Assembly: GCA_903873485.1 (NCBI GenBank)
Contig: CAIQOO010000135.1
Coordinates: 1-64,000 of the forward strand
Direction: 5' to 3'
DNA: 64,000 nucleotides
From: an uncultured beta proteobacterium
GTDB taxonomy: Bacteria > Pseudomonadota > Gammaproteobacteria > Burkholderiales > Burkholderiaceae_C
The notes beneath the pieces are model-generated. The model did not search any database. It was given only the letters and a program-made list of their open reading frames with translations, and was not told the DNA's origin. Both the position numbers and the translations under genes were made by a program. Shown here piece after piece: positions 27,644 through 41,200 of the stretch (positions are counted from its first letter, which is position 1; each line of letters opens with the position of its first letter).

Positions 27644-28647
27644 TGCAAACGGATGGAGCCGGGCTGGCTAACCGGATTTGCGTTGCCCCGATGCTCGATT
27701 GGACCGACCGCCACTGCCGTTATTTTCACCGGCTGCTGACGCGCCATGCCTTGCTGTACACCGAGATGGTGACAACCGGCGCGTTGCTGCATGGTGATGT
27801 GGCGCGGCATTTGCGGTTTAACCCAAAGGAGCTGCCGCTGGCGCTGCAATTGGGCGGCAGCGAACCGGCTGACCTGGCCCATTGCGCACGGCTTGGCCAG
27901 CAGTGGGGTTATTCGGAGATCAACCTGAACTGCGGCTGCCCGAGTGAACGGGTGCAGCGTGGCGCTTTTGGCGCCTGCCTGATGCGCGAGCCTGATTTGG
28001 TGGCCGATGGCGTCAAGGCCATGCTCGATGCGGTGAGTTTGCCGGTAACCGTCAAGCACCGCATCGGCATTGACCAACTGGAGAGTTATGACTTTGTCCG
28101 CGATTTTGTTGGTACCGTGAGCGCCGCCGGGTGCCGCACTTTCATTGTCCATGCGCGAAACGCCTGGCTGGCTGGCCTGAGTCCAAAAGACAACCGCCAG
28201 ATTCCGCCGCTGCGCCATGAGCAGGTCTATCGGCTCAAGCGGGATTTTCCCGGTCTGGTGTTTGTGATCAATGGCGGTATCACCAGCACCGGGCAGGTGC
28301 AGCAGCACCTGACGCAGGTTGACGGCGTCATGCTGGGCCGCGAGGCCTATCACAACCCCTGGTGGCTAAGCCAATGGGATGCCGCATTTTTTGCTGATCC
28401 CCAGCCCCCAGGTGCCGACTCGGCATCCGGGGATATCCCCACCCGGGAGTCGATCGAGCGGCAAATGGTGGCCTACATGGCCGCTGAGGCGGCGGCGCAT
28501 GGCACCCCCTGGCCGGCAATTGCCCGGCACATGCTAGGCTTGCGTTGTGGCTTGCCGGGGGCACGCCAGTGGCGCCGGGTCTGGAGCGACCACCGCCTCA
28601 AGACCCGGTCGCCCGACCTGGTGATGGCGCTGGCGCATGCGCCATGA
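27640..28647 (+). CDS. dusA: tRNA-dihydrouridine synthase DusA
   Basis: A 335-aa flavoenzyme that reduces uridines in the tRNA D-loop. Family motifs are ICVAPMLDWTDRHCRYFHRL, LYTEMVTTGALLHGDV, the catalytic-Cys region EINLNCGCPSERVQRGAFGA and VINGGITSTGQVQQH, with GVMLGREAYHNPW near the end. The wording of the N-terminal motif and the overall order match DusA rather than DusB or DusC. The gene begins with two ATG codons (27640, 27643) overlapping the rbgA stop. A repeat follows it. Confidence 0.93.
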   Translation: MMQTDGAGLANRICVAPMLDWTDRHCRYFHRLLTRHALLYTEMVTTGALLHGDVARHLRFNPKELPLALQLGGSEPADLAHCARLGQQWGYSEINLNCGCPSERVQRGAFGACLMREPDLVADGVKAMLDAVSLPVTVKHRIGIDQLESYDFVRDFVGTVSAAGCRTFIVHARNAWLAGLSPKDNRQIPPLRHEQVYRLKRDFPGLVFVINGGITSTGQVQQHLTQVDGVMLGREAYHNPWWLSQWDAAFFADPQPPGADSASGDIPTRESIERQMVAYMAAEAAAHGTPWPAIARHMLGLRCGLPGARQWRRVWSDHRLKTRSPDLVMALAHAP

Positions 28648-28708
28648 ATTTATGCCAAATCAGCCTGTAGCCCTTGCTGGTATTGCGCAGCATGCTATTT
28701 ATTATGTA
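28647..28708 (+). repeat. Comamonadaceae-type intergenic repeat, copy 9
   Basis: Starts at the dusA stop: atttatgccaaatcagcctg, tagcccttgctgg, tattgcgca and atgctattta. Very like the copies at 7311 and 7952. Confidence 0.8.
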
Positions 28709-28722
28709 GTAAATCAAAGGAA

Positions 28723-28944
28723 ATGAAAGTCATGGAATACAGATTCGGACAAGTCGGTTTACTGGTTTTGGTGGTCTCGATGAGTGTCGGCGGCTGCACC
28801 AGCCGGTCCTGGTACGAGGGCATGCAGCTCAGCGCTGAAAACGAATGCCAAAAACAGCCCCCGGGTGCGCGCGAAGACTGCCTGTTGCGGCTCAACAAAA
28901 AGAGCCACGATGCCTATGAAAAGGAACGTGCTGCCATCCAGTAG
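28723..28944 (+). CDS. Small putative lipoprotein
   Basis: A 73-aa protein with a short charged start, a hydrophobic stretch (VGLLVLVVSMSVGG) and a lipobox V-G-G-C with Cys at residue 25, so it is probably lipidated and anchored to a membrane. The mature part is about 49 residues with two more cysteines (ECQ and DCLL). A ribosome site, aaaggaa, precedes the ATG at 28723; an in-frame ATG at 28732 would shorten the leader. I do not recognise a family. It lies between dusA and smc. Confidence 0.7.
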   Translation: MKVMEYRFGQVGLLVLVVSMSVGGCTSRSWYEGMQLSAENECQKQPPGAREDCLLRLNKKSHDAYEKERAAIQ

Positions 28945-29049
28945 GCGAAGCTTTCGGGTTTTTGCGGCAAGTTATCATGCCGGTGCCGTGGCAGGCTGAC
29001 TGTCGAGCACGCGGTTCTGCCCATCTACAGCCCAGTAATTCTCCCGTTT

Positions 29050-32000
29050 GTGCGTCTCAATTCAATCAAGTTAGCTGGTTTCAAGTCGTTTGCCGAGCCG
29101 ACTAATTTTTTGCTGCCCGGCCAGTTGGTCGGTGTGGTGGGTCCCAATGGCTGCGGCAAATCCAACATCATGGACGCAGTGCGCTGGGTACTGGGCGAAT
29201 CCAAGGCGTCTGAATTGCGCGGCGAGTCGATGCAGGATGTCATCTTCAATGGCACCAACACCCGCAAACCGTCGAGCCGCGCCAGCGTCGAGCTGGTGTT
29301 TGACAATGACGACCACCGCGCCGGTGGCCAGTGGAGCGGCTTTGCCGAGATTGCCGTCAAGCGCGTGCTGACCCGTGACGGCAGCAGCAGCTATTACATC
29401 AACAACCAACTGGTGCGCCGCCGCGATGTGCAAGACGTGTTTCTGGGCACCGGGCTGGGGCCGCGTGCCTACGCCATCATTGGCCAGGGCACGATCAGCC
29501 GCATCATCGAGAGCCGACCCGAAGAACTGCGCCTGTTTCTCGAAGAGGCGGCCGGCGTCTCCAAATACAAGGAGCGCCGCCGCGAAACCGAAAACCGCCT
29601 GCGCGACACGCGTGAAAACCTGACCCGGGTAGAAGACATCCTGCGTGAACTCAACGCCAACCTGGAGCGGCTTGAAAAACAGGCAGAGGTCGCCAAAAAA
29701 TACCATTTGCTGTCGGATGCGGCTTCACTCAAGCAGCATCAGCTCTGGTTTTTGAAGCGCCTTGAGTCCGAAACCGATCAAAACCGGGTCCAGGCCGAGG
29801 CCGAAGCGGCGGTCAATGCGCTGGAGCGCCGCATGGCCGATTTGCGCCACACCGAGGCCGAACTGGAAACAGTGCGCCAGGCGCATTACGCCGCCGGCGA
29901 CCAGGTCAGCCAGGCGCAGGGTTTGCTGTACCAGGCCAGCACCGAAGTAGGCCGTCTGGAAGCCGAAATTCGCTATGTGGTCGAAGGTCGCCAGCGGGTG
30001 GAGCAGCGCTTGTCAGCTCTCCATGAGCAGGCGGCGCAATGGGCCAGCCGCAGCCAGGATGCCCAGGCGGAACTTGACAGCCTGGCTGAACTGGAATTGC
30101 TGGGCGAGGAAAAAAGCGAATTGTTGTCAGCCCAGGTGGAAGACCAGGCGCAGCAACTGCCCGAGCTCGAAGAAGCCTTGCGCAGCGCCCAGCGCGCTGC
30201 CAGCCAGCAGCGCGCCAGCGTGGCGCAGGTTCAGCAGCAAATTGGCGTGCTGGCCGCCGAGCAGCGCGGCCTTGACGAGCAGTCGCGCCAGTTGGGCGGC
30301 CGCCGCGCGCGCCTGCTGCAAGACCGCCAGGCACTGACCGCGCCCGATGAAGCCCGCCTGGCCAGTCAGCATGACCAACTGGCGCAAGCCCAGGCTGCCA
30401 CCGAGGTGGCACAGGCGCGTCTGGCCGAGCTGCAACAGCAGGCGCCAGAATTCGACGAGCAGCGCCGTTTGCAGCAACACATCGTCAATGCCGAATCGGC
30501 CCGGCTGGCCGAGCTGGCGGCCCGGTTGGGCGCACTCAAGGCGCTGCAAGAGCGGGTCAAGACCGACGGCAAGCTGCAGCCCTGGCTGCAAAAACATGGG
30601 CTGGCGCATCTGGCGGGCCTGTGGAGCCGGCTGCACATCGAGCCGGGCTGGGAAAACGCCCTCGAAGCGGCGTTGCGCGAGCGCCTTGGTGCGCTGGAAG
30701 TCAGCCGCCTGGACATGCTGCGGGCGTTTGCCCAGGATGTGCCGACCGCCAAGCTGGCTTTTTACAGTCCGCCCACCGCTGCCGCGCTGCCCCGGCCAGC
30801 CGCCATGCCGCGCCTGTCGGACTTGCTGCGGGTTCATGATGCCGGCCAGCAGGCGGTGCTTGATGACTGGCTGCACGGCAGTTGCACCGCTGCCAGCCTG
30901 GAAGACGCGCTGGCCAGCCGTGACCGATTGCAGCCGGGCGAGCTGATTTATGTCAAGGCCGGCCATGCGGTCGGCCGCCACAGCGTTTCTTTTTACGCGC
31001 CCGATTCGGAACAGGCCGGCTTGCTGGCGCGTGCCCAGGAGATTGAAAACCTTGACCGACAAGTGCGCGCCCAGGTGCTGATCAGCGATGAATCCCGTGC
31101 TGCGCTGGTGCGGGCTGAGGCCGCCTATGCCAGTCTGTCGCAGCAACTGCAAACGGCCCGGCGCGAAGCCACCGAGGCGCAGACGCGCGCCCACGCCCAA
31201 CAAGTCGAAACCCTGCGCCTGACCCAGACCGCCGAGCAGGCGCGCTTGCGTGGTGCCCAGATTGCCGGCGACCTCGCCGAGGTGGAGGCCGGGCTTGACG
31301 AACTGCAACAGCGCCGGGTCATGGCCGAGGCGCGCTTTGAAGAACTCGACATGCAGCTCGCCGACACGCAACAGCGCCATGCCGAGCTGGATGACCAGGT
31401 CAGTCGCGCCGAGCGCCAGTTGGCCGAATGCCGCGAGCAGCAGCGCAGCCTTGAGCGTGAGTTGCAGGAAGCAACTTTTGCCATGCGCAGCCTGGCGGCG
31501 CGCCGCGCCGAACTATCGCGCGCTATTGAAACCGCAGCACAACAGGCAGATGCAGCAAGGGCTGAAGGCCAAAAAGCCCATGAAGAACTGGCACGCCTCA
31601 ACGATGCCGCAGCCCAGGGTGGCCTGCAGCAGGCGTTGGCCGTGAAACTTGAGCGCGAAAAAAACCTGGGTGCCCAGCGCAGCCAATACGACGATCTGAC
31701 GGCCAGACTGCGCGCCAGTGATGAGCGCCGGATGCAGTTGGAGCGCGAACTCGACCCGCTGCGCGCGCGCATCACCGAATTCCAGCTCAAGGAACAGGCG
31801 GCCCGGCTCGGCTGTGAGCAATACACCCAGCTCTTGCGCGATGCCAAGGCCGATCTTGACGCGTTGGTCGCTACGCTGGCTGACGGTGCGGTGCGGCTGG
31901 CCGGCTTGCAAGGCGAGATTGACCGGCACAACCGCGAGCTGGCCGCCTTGGGCGCGGTCAACCTGGCAGCACTCGACGAACTGGCGGTGGCCAGCGAGCG

Positions 32001-32564
32001 CAAGTCTTTTCTGGATGCCCAGTCGGCGGATCTGGTCGAGGCGATGACCACGCTGGAAGATGCCATCAAGAAGATTGACGGCGAAACCCGCGAGCTGCTG
32101 TCGGGCACCTTCAACAGTGTCAACGGGCATTTTGGCCGGATGTTTCCAGAATTGTTTGGCGGTGGCCATGCGCGGCTGGTGATCACCGGTGAAGAGATTC
32201 TGGACTCGGGCGTGCAGGTGATCGCGCAGCCGCCGGGCAAAAAAAACCAGAGCATTGCGCTGCTGTCGGGCGGCGAAAAGGCGCTGACCGCGATTGCACT
32301 GGTGTTTGCGATTTTTCAGCTCAACCCGGCGCCGTTTTGCCTGCTCGACGAGGTTGACGCCCCGCTCGACGATGCCAACACCGAGCGTTATGCCAAACTG
32401 GTGTCGAGCATGAGCCGCGAAACCCAGTTCTTGTTCATCAGCCACAACAAGATTGCCATGGAAATGGCCGAGCAGTTGATTGGCGTGACGATGCAAGAGC
32501 AGGGTGTCTCAAGGATTGTGGCAGTCGATATGGATGCGGCCCTGAACCTGGCCGAACAGGAGAA

Positions 32565-32568
<4 letters not shown>
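29050..32568 (+). CDS. smc: Chromosome segregation ATPase SMC
   Basis: A 1172-aa structural-maintenance-of-chromosomes protein that condenses and separates daughter chromosomes. The N-terminal head has MRLNSIKLAGFKSFAEP and Walker A GPNGCGKSN (about 32-40). Long coiled coils flank a hinge near residues 510-640. The C-terminal head has the signature LLSGGEKALTAIALVFAIFQ and Walker B FCLLDEVDAPLDD. The start is a GTG at 29050; I see no strong ribosome site before it. It overlaps zipA by 4 bp (ATGA at 32565-32568). The smc-zipA-ligA order is usual for Comamonadaceae. Confidence 0.95.
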
Positions 32569-35800
<3,232 letters not shown>

Positions 35801-35870
35801 GCGCTGCGGGTTCGGGTTCAATCCAGTTCTTTTCTTTGCGTACGACCCGTTTTATGTGCAAAATGCCGCC

Positions 35871-36080
35871 ATGTCCCATACCGAAATCCTCGAATCTGCC
35901 CGCAAGCTGCCGCCCGTTGAGCGGCTGCACCTGATTGATGCCTTGCTGGAGTCGCTTGACGAGCCAGACCCGGTCATCGAGGCCGCCTGGCTGGCCGAGG
36001 CGCAGGACCGGCTCGCCGCATTTGAGCGGGGTGAGTTGCCTTTGGCGGATCTGATGCCAGTACTAGATCAGTACCGTTAG
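35871..36080 (+). CDS. Addiction-module antitoxin (RelB-like putative addiction module component)
   Basis: A 69-aa protein of the 'putative addiction module component' type: LESARKLPPVERLHLIDALL, then DPVIEAAWLAEAQDRLAAFE. Such proteins neutralise a RelE/ParE toxin encoded next door. The ATG at 35871 matches the family length; the frame is open further upstream into the ligA spacer but without support. The toxin gene starts 3 bp after its stop, the usual antitoxin-toxin arrangement. It is likely autoregulated with its toxin. Confidence 0.85.
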   Translation: MSHTEILESARKLPPVERLHLIDALLESLDEPDPVIEAAWLAEAQDRLAAFERGELPLADLMPVLDQYR

Positions 36081-36082
36081 CC

Positions 36083-36517
36083 ATGCGGTTTGTTTACGCC
36101 GCCGCTGCGGTGGCTGAAGTGAATGAGGCGCTGGCCTACTACAAGGCCATTGATTCAAATTTGAGCAAACGAATGGTGCGGGAAATTGACGATGCACTGA
36201 ATCTTATTCAGCAATTTCCCGAAGGGTGGCATCCATTGGATGGCGGCTTGCGCCAACTGCGACTCAAATCGTTTCCTTATGTTCTTTTCTATACCACTGA
36301 CACCGACAGGATCGCCATTGTCGCCTTTGCCAATACCCACCGTCGCCCCAATGGCACTGACTTAAGCGCAATTGCTTGCCAAATTTTCCCGTTCGCCCTG
36401 AGCTTGTCGAAGGGCAATGAAGGCTTCGACAAGCTCAGCCCGAACGGAAACCTCCTTAAGTCAGTGCCATTGCACCGTCGCCCCGGTTACTGGCGCGACC
36501 GGCTGAACCTGCTTTGA
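36083..36517 (+). CDS. RelE/ParE-family toxin carrying a 45-residue in-frame insertion
   Basis: The body is a RelE/ParE toxin: [38 protein letters not shown] and [13 protein letters not shown]. The family's usual end, [14 protein letters not shown], is present but is separated from the body by 45 extra codons (residues 90-134). Those codons are encoded by an inverted-repeat element at 36349-36472 plus a duplicated 12-bp target. Without the insertion the protein would be 99 aa, normal for the family; here it is 144 aa. The insertion keeps frame. Whether the longer toxin still folds and acts is unknown; the partner antitoxin is intact. Confidence 0.8.
   Translation: MRFVYAAAAVAEVNEALAYYKAIDSNLSKRMVREIDDALNLIQQFPEGWHPLDGGLRQLRLKSFPYVLFYTTDTDRIAIVAFANTHRRPNGTDLSAIACQIFPFALSLSKGNEGFDKLSPNGNLLKSVPLHRRPGYWRDRLNLL
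36349..36472. mobile_element. Miniature inverted-repeat element, copy 1, inside the toxin gene
   Basis: Bounded by perfect 18-bp inverted repeats, caatggcactgacttaag and cttaagtcagtgccattg. Inside is a second inverted repeat, cgttcgccctgagcttgtcg / cgacaagctcagcccgaacg, of the REP-like type common in proteobacteria. The 12-bp target caccgtcgcccc occurs on both sides (36338-36349 and 36473-36484). It has no transposase gene, so it must be mobilised in trans. Confidence 0.85.
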
Positions 36518-36524
36518 ACGCCCC

Positions 36525-37127
36525 ATGACGGTACGCGACATCCTCAAAATGGGCGACTTGCGCCTGCTGCGCCTGGCTCAGCCGGTGACACAGTTCGACT
36601 CCGATGCGCTGCATTTGCTGATTACCGACCTGCTTGATACCATGCGCGCTGCTGATGGTGCCGGGCTGGCGGCACCGCAGATTGGCGTGGATTTGCAGGT
36701 GGTGATCTTTGGCAGCAACACCCCCAGCCCGCGTTACCCCGGGGCACCGCTGGTGCCGCGCACCGTGCTGATCAATCCGCGCATTGAAGCGCTGCCACCA
36801 GTTGCCATTGAGCCAGCCCGCAGCAGGGCATCTGGCCAGGTACCTTGGCCGGTGCCGGATCAGCCGGCCGAAGTAGAAGACTGGGAAGGCTGCCTGTCGG
36901 TGCCCGGCCTGCGCGGCAAGGTGCCCCGGTTTGCGCGCATCCGTTACACCGGCTTTGACCAGTTTGGCGATGCCATCGAGCGGGTGGCAGAGGGCTTTCA
37001 CGCCCGCGTGGTGCAGCATGAGTGCGACCACCTGATCGGCAAACTCTACCCGATGCGTGTGCGCGACTTTGGCCAGTTTGGCTTTACCTCGGTGCTGTTT
37101 CCGGGCCTGGATGCCTCTGACGACTGA
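36525..37127 (+). CDS. def: Peptide deformylase
   Basis: A 200-aa metallohydrolase that removes the formyl group from the first methionine of new proteins. The three family motifs are present: [10 protein letters not shown] (motif 1), [11 protein letters not shown] (motif 2, metal-binding Cys) and [15 protein letters not shown] (motif 3, HExxH-type: here HECDH). The middle part is longer than in the short enzymes. The ATG at 36525 follows the toxin stop by 7 bp; separate transcription is likely because the toxin pair upstream is a mobile insert. Confidence 0.93.
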   Translation: MTVRDILKMGDLRLLRLAQPVTQFDSDALHLLITDLLDTMRAADGAGLAAPQIGVDLQVVIFGSNTPSPRYPGAPLVPRTVLINPRIEALPPVAIEPARSRASGQVPWPVPDQPAEVEDWEGCLSVPGLRGKVPRFARIRYTGFDQFGDAIERVAEGFHARVVQHECDHLIGKLYPMRVRDFGQFGFTSVLFPGLDASDD

Positions 37128-37164
37128 GCCGCCCCCGGGATGCCGATATCCATAACAAAATAGG

Positions 37165-37362
37165 GATCAAATCAGGCTACAGCCCAATGGCACTGACTTC
37201 AGCGCAATTGTTTGCCAAATCCCCCGTTCGCCCTGAGCTTGGTCGTTGGGCAATGAAGGCTTCGACCCAATGGACAAGCTCAGCCCAAACGGACATCCCC
37301 TTAAGTCAGTGCCATTGGGTCTATAGCCTTTATCCATCAAGCGCTTCAAGCTACATTTTTTG
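37165..37362 (+). repeat. Comamonadaceae-type repeat split by an inverted-repeat element, copy 11
   Basis: The left part, atcaaatcaggctacagccc, ends at 37185. The right part, ctatagcctttatccatcaa then gcgcttcaagctac, resumes near 37320. The element in between breaks the repeat within its tagccc core; ctacagccc and ctatagcct on the two sides look like an imperfect target duplication. Confidence 0.7.
37185..37317. mobile_element. Miniature inverted-repeat element, copy 2
   Basis: Same ends as the copy in the toxin gene (caatggcactgactt... and ...cttaagtcagtgccattg) and the same inner core (cgttcgccctgagcttg and acaagctcagcccaaacgg), with a small extra segment in the loop. It is slightly diverged at its left end. 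No coding capacity. Confidence 0.8.
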
Positions 37363-37373
37363 ATTTATGACAG

Positions 37374-37393
37374 GTGAAATACTTGTATTTTCA
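37374..37393. promoter_or_regulatory. Near-palindrome upstream of vapB, possible operator
   Basis: The arms tgaaatac and gtattttca mirror each other apart from one inserted base. TA antitoxins of this type commonly bind such a site over their own promoter. Function is inferred from position only. Confidence 0.3.
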
Positions 37394-37440
37394 TGTTCTG
37401 CTAGCATCATTGCATTCAAATTGATGTCACAGGTGAATTC

Positions 37441-37698
37441 ATGGCAAGCATGAGCATTCGGGGGTTAGATGAGCAGTTGCTGGCGCAACTGAAAAGTCAG
37501 GCAGCAGACTGCGGCAGCAGCCTGAACGCTTTGGTGTTGAAACTGCTTGAAGGCGCGGGCAAACCCTTGGCCACGCAAGCACTGAAACAATTTGATGACC
37601 TGGACGCACTGGCTGGCACCTGGAGCAGCGAGGACGCGCAAGCCTTTAGCCGCGCCACAGCGGCTTTTGACCAGATCGACGCAGCGCAGTGGCAATAA
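37441..37698 (+). CDS. vapB: Ribbon-helix-helix antitoxin (VapB/FitA-like)
   Basis: An 85-aa protein whose first ~45 residues (MASMSIRGLDEQLLAQLKSQ, then GSSLNALVLKLLEGAG) form a ribbon-helix-helix DNA-binding domain like FitA. The C-terminal part (LDALAGTWSSEDAQAFSRAT, AAFDQIDA) is the region that would block the partner PIN toxin. Its TAA is 3 bp before the toxin ATG, so the two are coupled. It probably represses its own operon from the near-palindrome at about 37374-37393. Confidence 0.82.
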   Translation: MASMSIRGLDEQLLAQLKSQAADCGSSLNALVLKLLEGAGKPLATQALKQFDDLDALAGTWSSEDAQAFSRATAAFDQIDAAQWQ

Positions 37699-37701
37699 AT
37701 C

Positions 37702-38112
37702 ATGCGCCCGATTGCCATCGACACTAACGCCTACACGTCCTTCAAGCATGGTGATGCAGACATCAGGGACGTGCTGCGGCACGCGCCAAGCCTGTTGCTG
37801 CCGGTCACCGTGCTGGGGGAGTTGCTCGCAGGGTTTGCGGCGGGTAGCCGCGAGCAGCTCAACCGGGCAGAACTGACGCAGTTCATCGGGTCGCCACGCG
37901 TCAAAGTTCTGACCGCAGGTTCCGCGACCGCCGATTTGTACGCACTGGTTTACGCCACACTGCGGCGCAAAGGCCAACCCATTCCCGCTAACGACCTCTG
38001 GATTGCTGCCAGTTGCCTGGAGCAGGGTGCCGCCCTGTTGAGTCTGGATGTCCATTTTCAGAATATCGAAGGCTTGCGGGTAGGTCGGTGCTTGAATGAC
38101 TTTATTCCATGA
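37702..38112 (+). CDS. vapC: PIN-domain toxin VapC
   Basis: A 136-aa PIN-domain RNase, the toxin of the pair. The acidic active-site residues are visible: Asp in AIDTNAYTSF, Glu in TVLGELLAGF, Asp in PANDLWIAASC and Asp in LSLDVHFQ. Family members cut tRNA or rRNA when released from their antitoxin. It appears intact and follows vapB immediately. A 117-bp gap without a gene separates it from the type IIG gene. Confidence 0.88.
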   Translation: MRPIAIDTNAYTSFKHGDADIRDVLRHAPSLLLPVTVLGELLAGFAAGSREQLNRAELTQFIGSPRVKVLTAGSATADLYALVYATLRRKGQPIPANDLWIAASCLEQGAALLSLDVHFQNIEGLRVGRCLNDFIP

Positions 38113-38229
38113 CGTAGCATTCTTCATGCTTGGGGCTGACATGAATGCCTTGCCCCTGGCTGCGTTGTCCCAGTGAACTGGCTCACCAGAAGCTGGCTTC
38201 GATACCCGATCCGTGACAATTAGCCTCTT

Positions 38230-41200
38230 ATGACTTCAGACCTGCTCCCCCCACGGTGGCTCATTAACAGCCTGCTCGATGATGGATTTATTGCGCAAAA
38301 AAGTGCTCAACTGGGGCAAAGCCCGGTGCCTTGCGGCCTGCCAGCCTGGCTGGATGCGCACTTTGATGCAGCACGTTTGTCACAACGCAGCGAGGCGCAA
38401 CTCGAAGAGCGCTTTATCGGCCCGCTGCTGACCCAGTTGGGCTGGACCGGCGTCACCCAGCAAACCATCACCGTGCAGGGCAAGCAGGCCCGGCCTGACT
38501 GGTGCCTGCTGCTTGAGCCTGGACAAGATAACGCTCTCATTGCCAGCAAAGACCACCGGCTGATTGCCGCCATCTGCGAGTCCAAGGCCTGGGGCAAAAC
38601 CCTCGACACCGGCCGCGCTGACCGCAGCCACAATCCGCACCACCAGTTGCAGGACTACCTCAGCACGCTGCGGGTGCGTTATGGCTTTTTGACCAATGGC
38701 CGCATCTGGCGCATGTACGACACCGACCGGATCACCGCCAAGAAAACCTACATCCAGTTCGACCTGGAAGTTATTTGTGGGCTGGAGAACTCTGTCGAAA
38801 AGTTGTCGGCGCTCGCGCTGTTTGCATTTTTCTTTGGCCGTGACACCTATCTGTCGCCCGCCGCCGCGCCCGGCTTGGCAGGGCAAGCGGGGCGCAGCGC
38901 CATCGAGCAAGCCATTGCGGCCTCGGCTGACTTCACCCTGGCGGTGGAAGAAAATCTCAAGGCCGTCATTTACGGTTACGCCGGTGAAGACTCGCTGTTC
39001 GAGATCATGGGCCGTGCCATCCACCGCACCAACCCCAATGCCAGCCTGGGCGAGGTCTATGAAAACAGCGTGGTGCTGCTGTTTCGGCTGCTGTTCGTGG
39101 TCTATTTCGAGGACAAAAACCGCGAGTTGCTGGCCAGCCACCCGTTTTACCAGCGCTTTGGCCTGGGTCATATTTTTCAGAATCTGCCTGACTTGAGCGA
39201 TGCCAGCAGTGACCTGCATGACGGCCTGTACGCACTCAAGCAACTGTTTGCGATGCTCAACCAGGGGGCTGGGGACATTGACATTCCCCTCTTTAACGGC
39301 GGCCTGTTTGACCCTGATCGGGCACCGCTGCTGCACACCGTCAAGCTCTTCAACAACGCCACCCTGCGCCAGATGCTGGAGAAGCTGCTCTACAAAACCG
39401 ACCGTGGCATCACCCTGTTTGATGCCCGGCGCGACTTTAAAAGCATGAGTGTCACGCACCTGGGCCGTATTTACGAAGGCTTGCTGGAATTCCGCTTTGA
39501 GCGTGCCCTGGAGACTGCGGTCTATCTGGAATATGAAACCAGCACCACGCGCGGCAAGCCGATCGAGGCGTATTTCGACGCCTACGACACTGCCATCATC
39601 CGAAAAGAAAAGGGTTTTCGGGCGCTGCGCGAACTCACCGTCAAAAAAGGCGATGTCTATCTCAAGAGCGCCAGCAACTCGCGCAAAACATCGGCCAGCT
39701 ATTACACGCCCACATCGCTGTCGCAACCGCTGGTCAAGGCCGCCGTTGACCAGGCACTGAGCGCTGCCACTGCCCAGGGCCGCGCCCTGATGGACCTGAA
39801 AATTCTGGACAACGCCTGCGGCAGCGGCCACTTTTTGGTCGAAGCGCTGGGTTATCTGACTGACCTGGCGCTGCAGCGGCTCGAAACCGATGCTGACTTG
39901 CAGCAACTGGTGGCCCTTGAGAGCGGCAAAATTGCCGAACAACTGGCGTTGTTGAACCTGGGCTTTGAGCCAGAAGACGCGCAAATCCTCAAACGTGCCC
40001 TGCTCAAGCGCTGCATCTTTGGTGTCGATCTGAACCCGTTTGCCGTCGAACTGGCGCGCCTGAGCTTGTGGATGGACAGTTTCATCTTTGGCACGCCACT
40101 GTCATTTATAGAGCACCATATCCAGCATGGCAATGCGCTGATGGGTGCCAGCGTACAGGAGTTCATTGCCTACAACGCCACCGAGGCGAAGCAAAACGAC
40201 TTTTTTGTCGATAGCCTGAGCGCCCGCTTTGACGAGTTGCGCACGGTGATGCAAGAGCTTGATGCCATGCGCGACACCACGGCGGCCGAAGTTGAGCAGT
40301 CCAAAAGCTTGTGGAAAACCAGCATTGCACCCAAGCTCAATCTGCTGTCACGCGCCTTGAGCTTAATCTGCACCCGCCGGGTGCTGCTAGCCGAGGGCGA
40401 CAAGGCCGGCTGCGAGGCGCTCGACAAAAGCCCCAGCCTGCTGGCGCAACTGTTTGACGAGTCCAAAACCAGCACAGCGGCACTGCAGCAAGTCGAGATC
40501 TATGCCCGGCGCTTCAACTTTTTTCACTATGAGGTGGCTTTCCCCGAGGCCTTTGCCGGGGCCAACAAAGGTTTTGACATCATCGTTGGCAACCCGCCGT
40601 GGGACAAAACCAAGTTTGCCGATACCGATTTTTTTCCGCAGTACCACAGCAACTACCGCAGCCTGAAAAATACCGACAAGGCAGCGGTGCAACAGCGTCT
40701 GCTGGCCAGCCCGCATGTTGCGGCGGCTTACCAGAGCGTCTTGCAGTACAAGGACGTGGCCAATGAGTACTACAAGGACAAAAGCCTGTTCCCGCTCAAC
40801 AAGGGAGCAGGCGACGGCAATCTGTTTCGCCTGTTTGTCGAGCGCAACCTGGGTCTGCTGAAAGCTGGCGGCAGCCTGAACTATGTGCTGCCCAGCGCAC
40901 TGATGTTTGAAGAAGGCTCGATGGGCCTGCGCAAGCACATCTTCAGCCAATGCCGGATGACGTTTTTCTACAGCTTTGAGAACCGCAAGCGCATCTTTCT
41001 GGATGTCCATTCAAGCTACAAATTTGCCCTGATGCAGGTGGTCAACACGCCGCGCGAGGCCGCCAGCGCCGCGCCCGTGGCACCGATCGACACCGCGTTT
41101 TATGTGCTGGACGCAGCGGACCTGCAACGGCCAGAAGTCCATGTGCCCTATCCGCTGACCATGGTCAAAGAACTGTCACCGGAACAATGGGCGCTGATGG

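Larger units (their letters stand above)
37128..37440. other. Gene-free 313-bp stretch made of nested repeats
   Basis: Holds a common intergenic repeat split in two by an inverted-repeat element (see separate entries), then the leader of vapB. A near-palindrome, gtgaaatacttgtattttca (37374-37393), about 50 bp before the vapB start, may be the site for VapB autoregulation. Confidence 0.6.
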
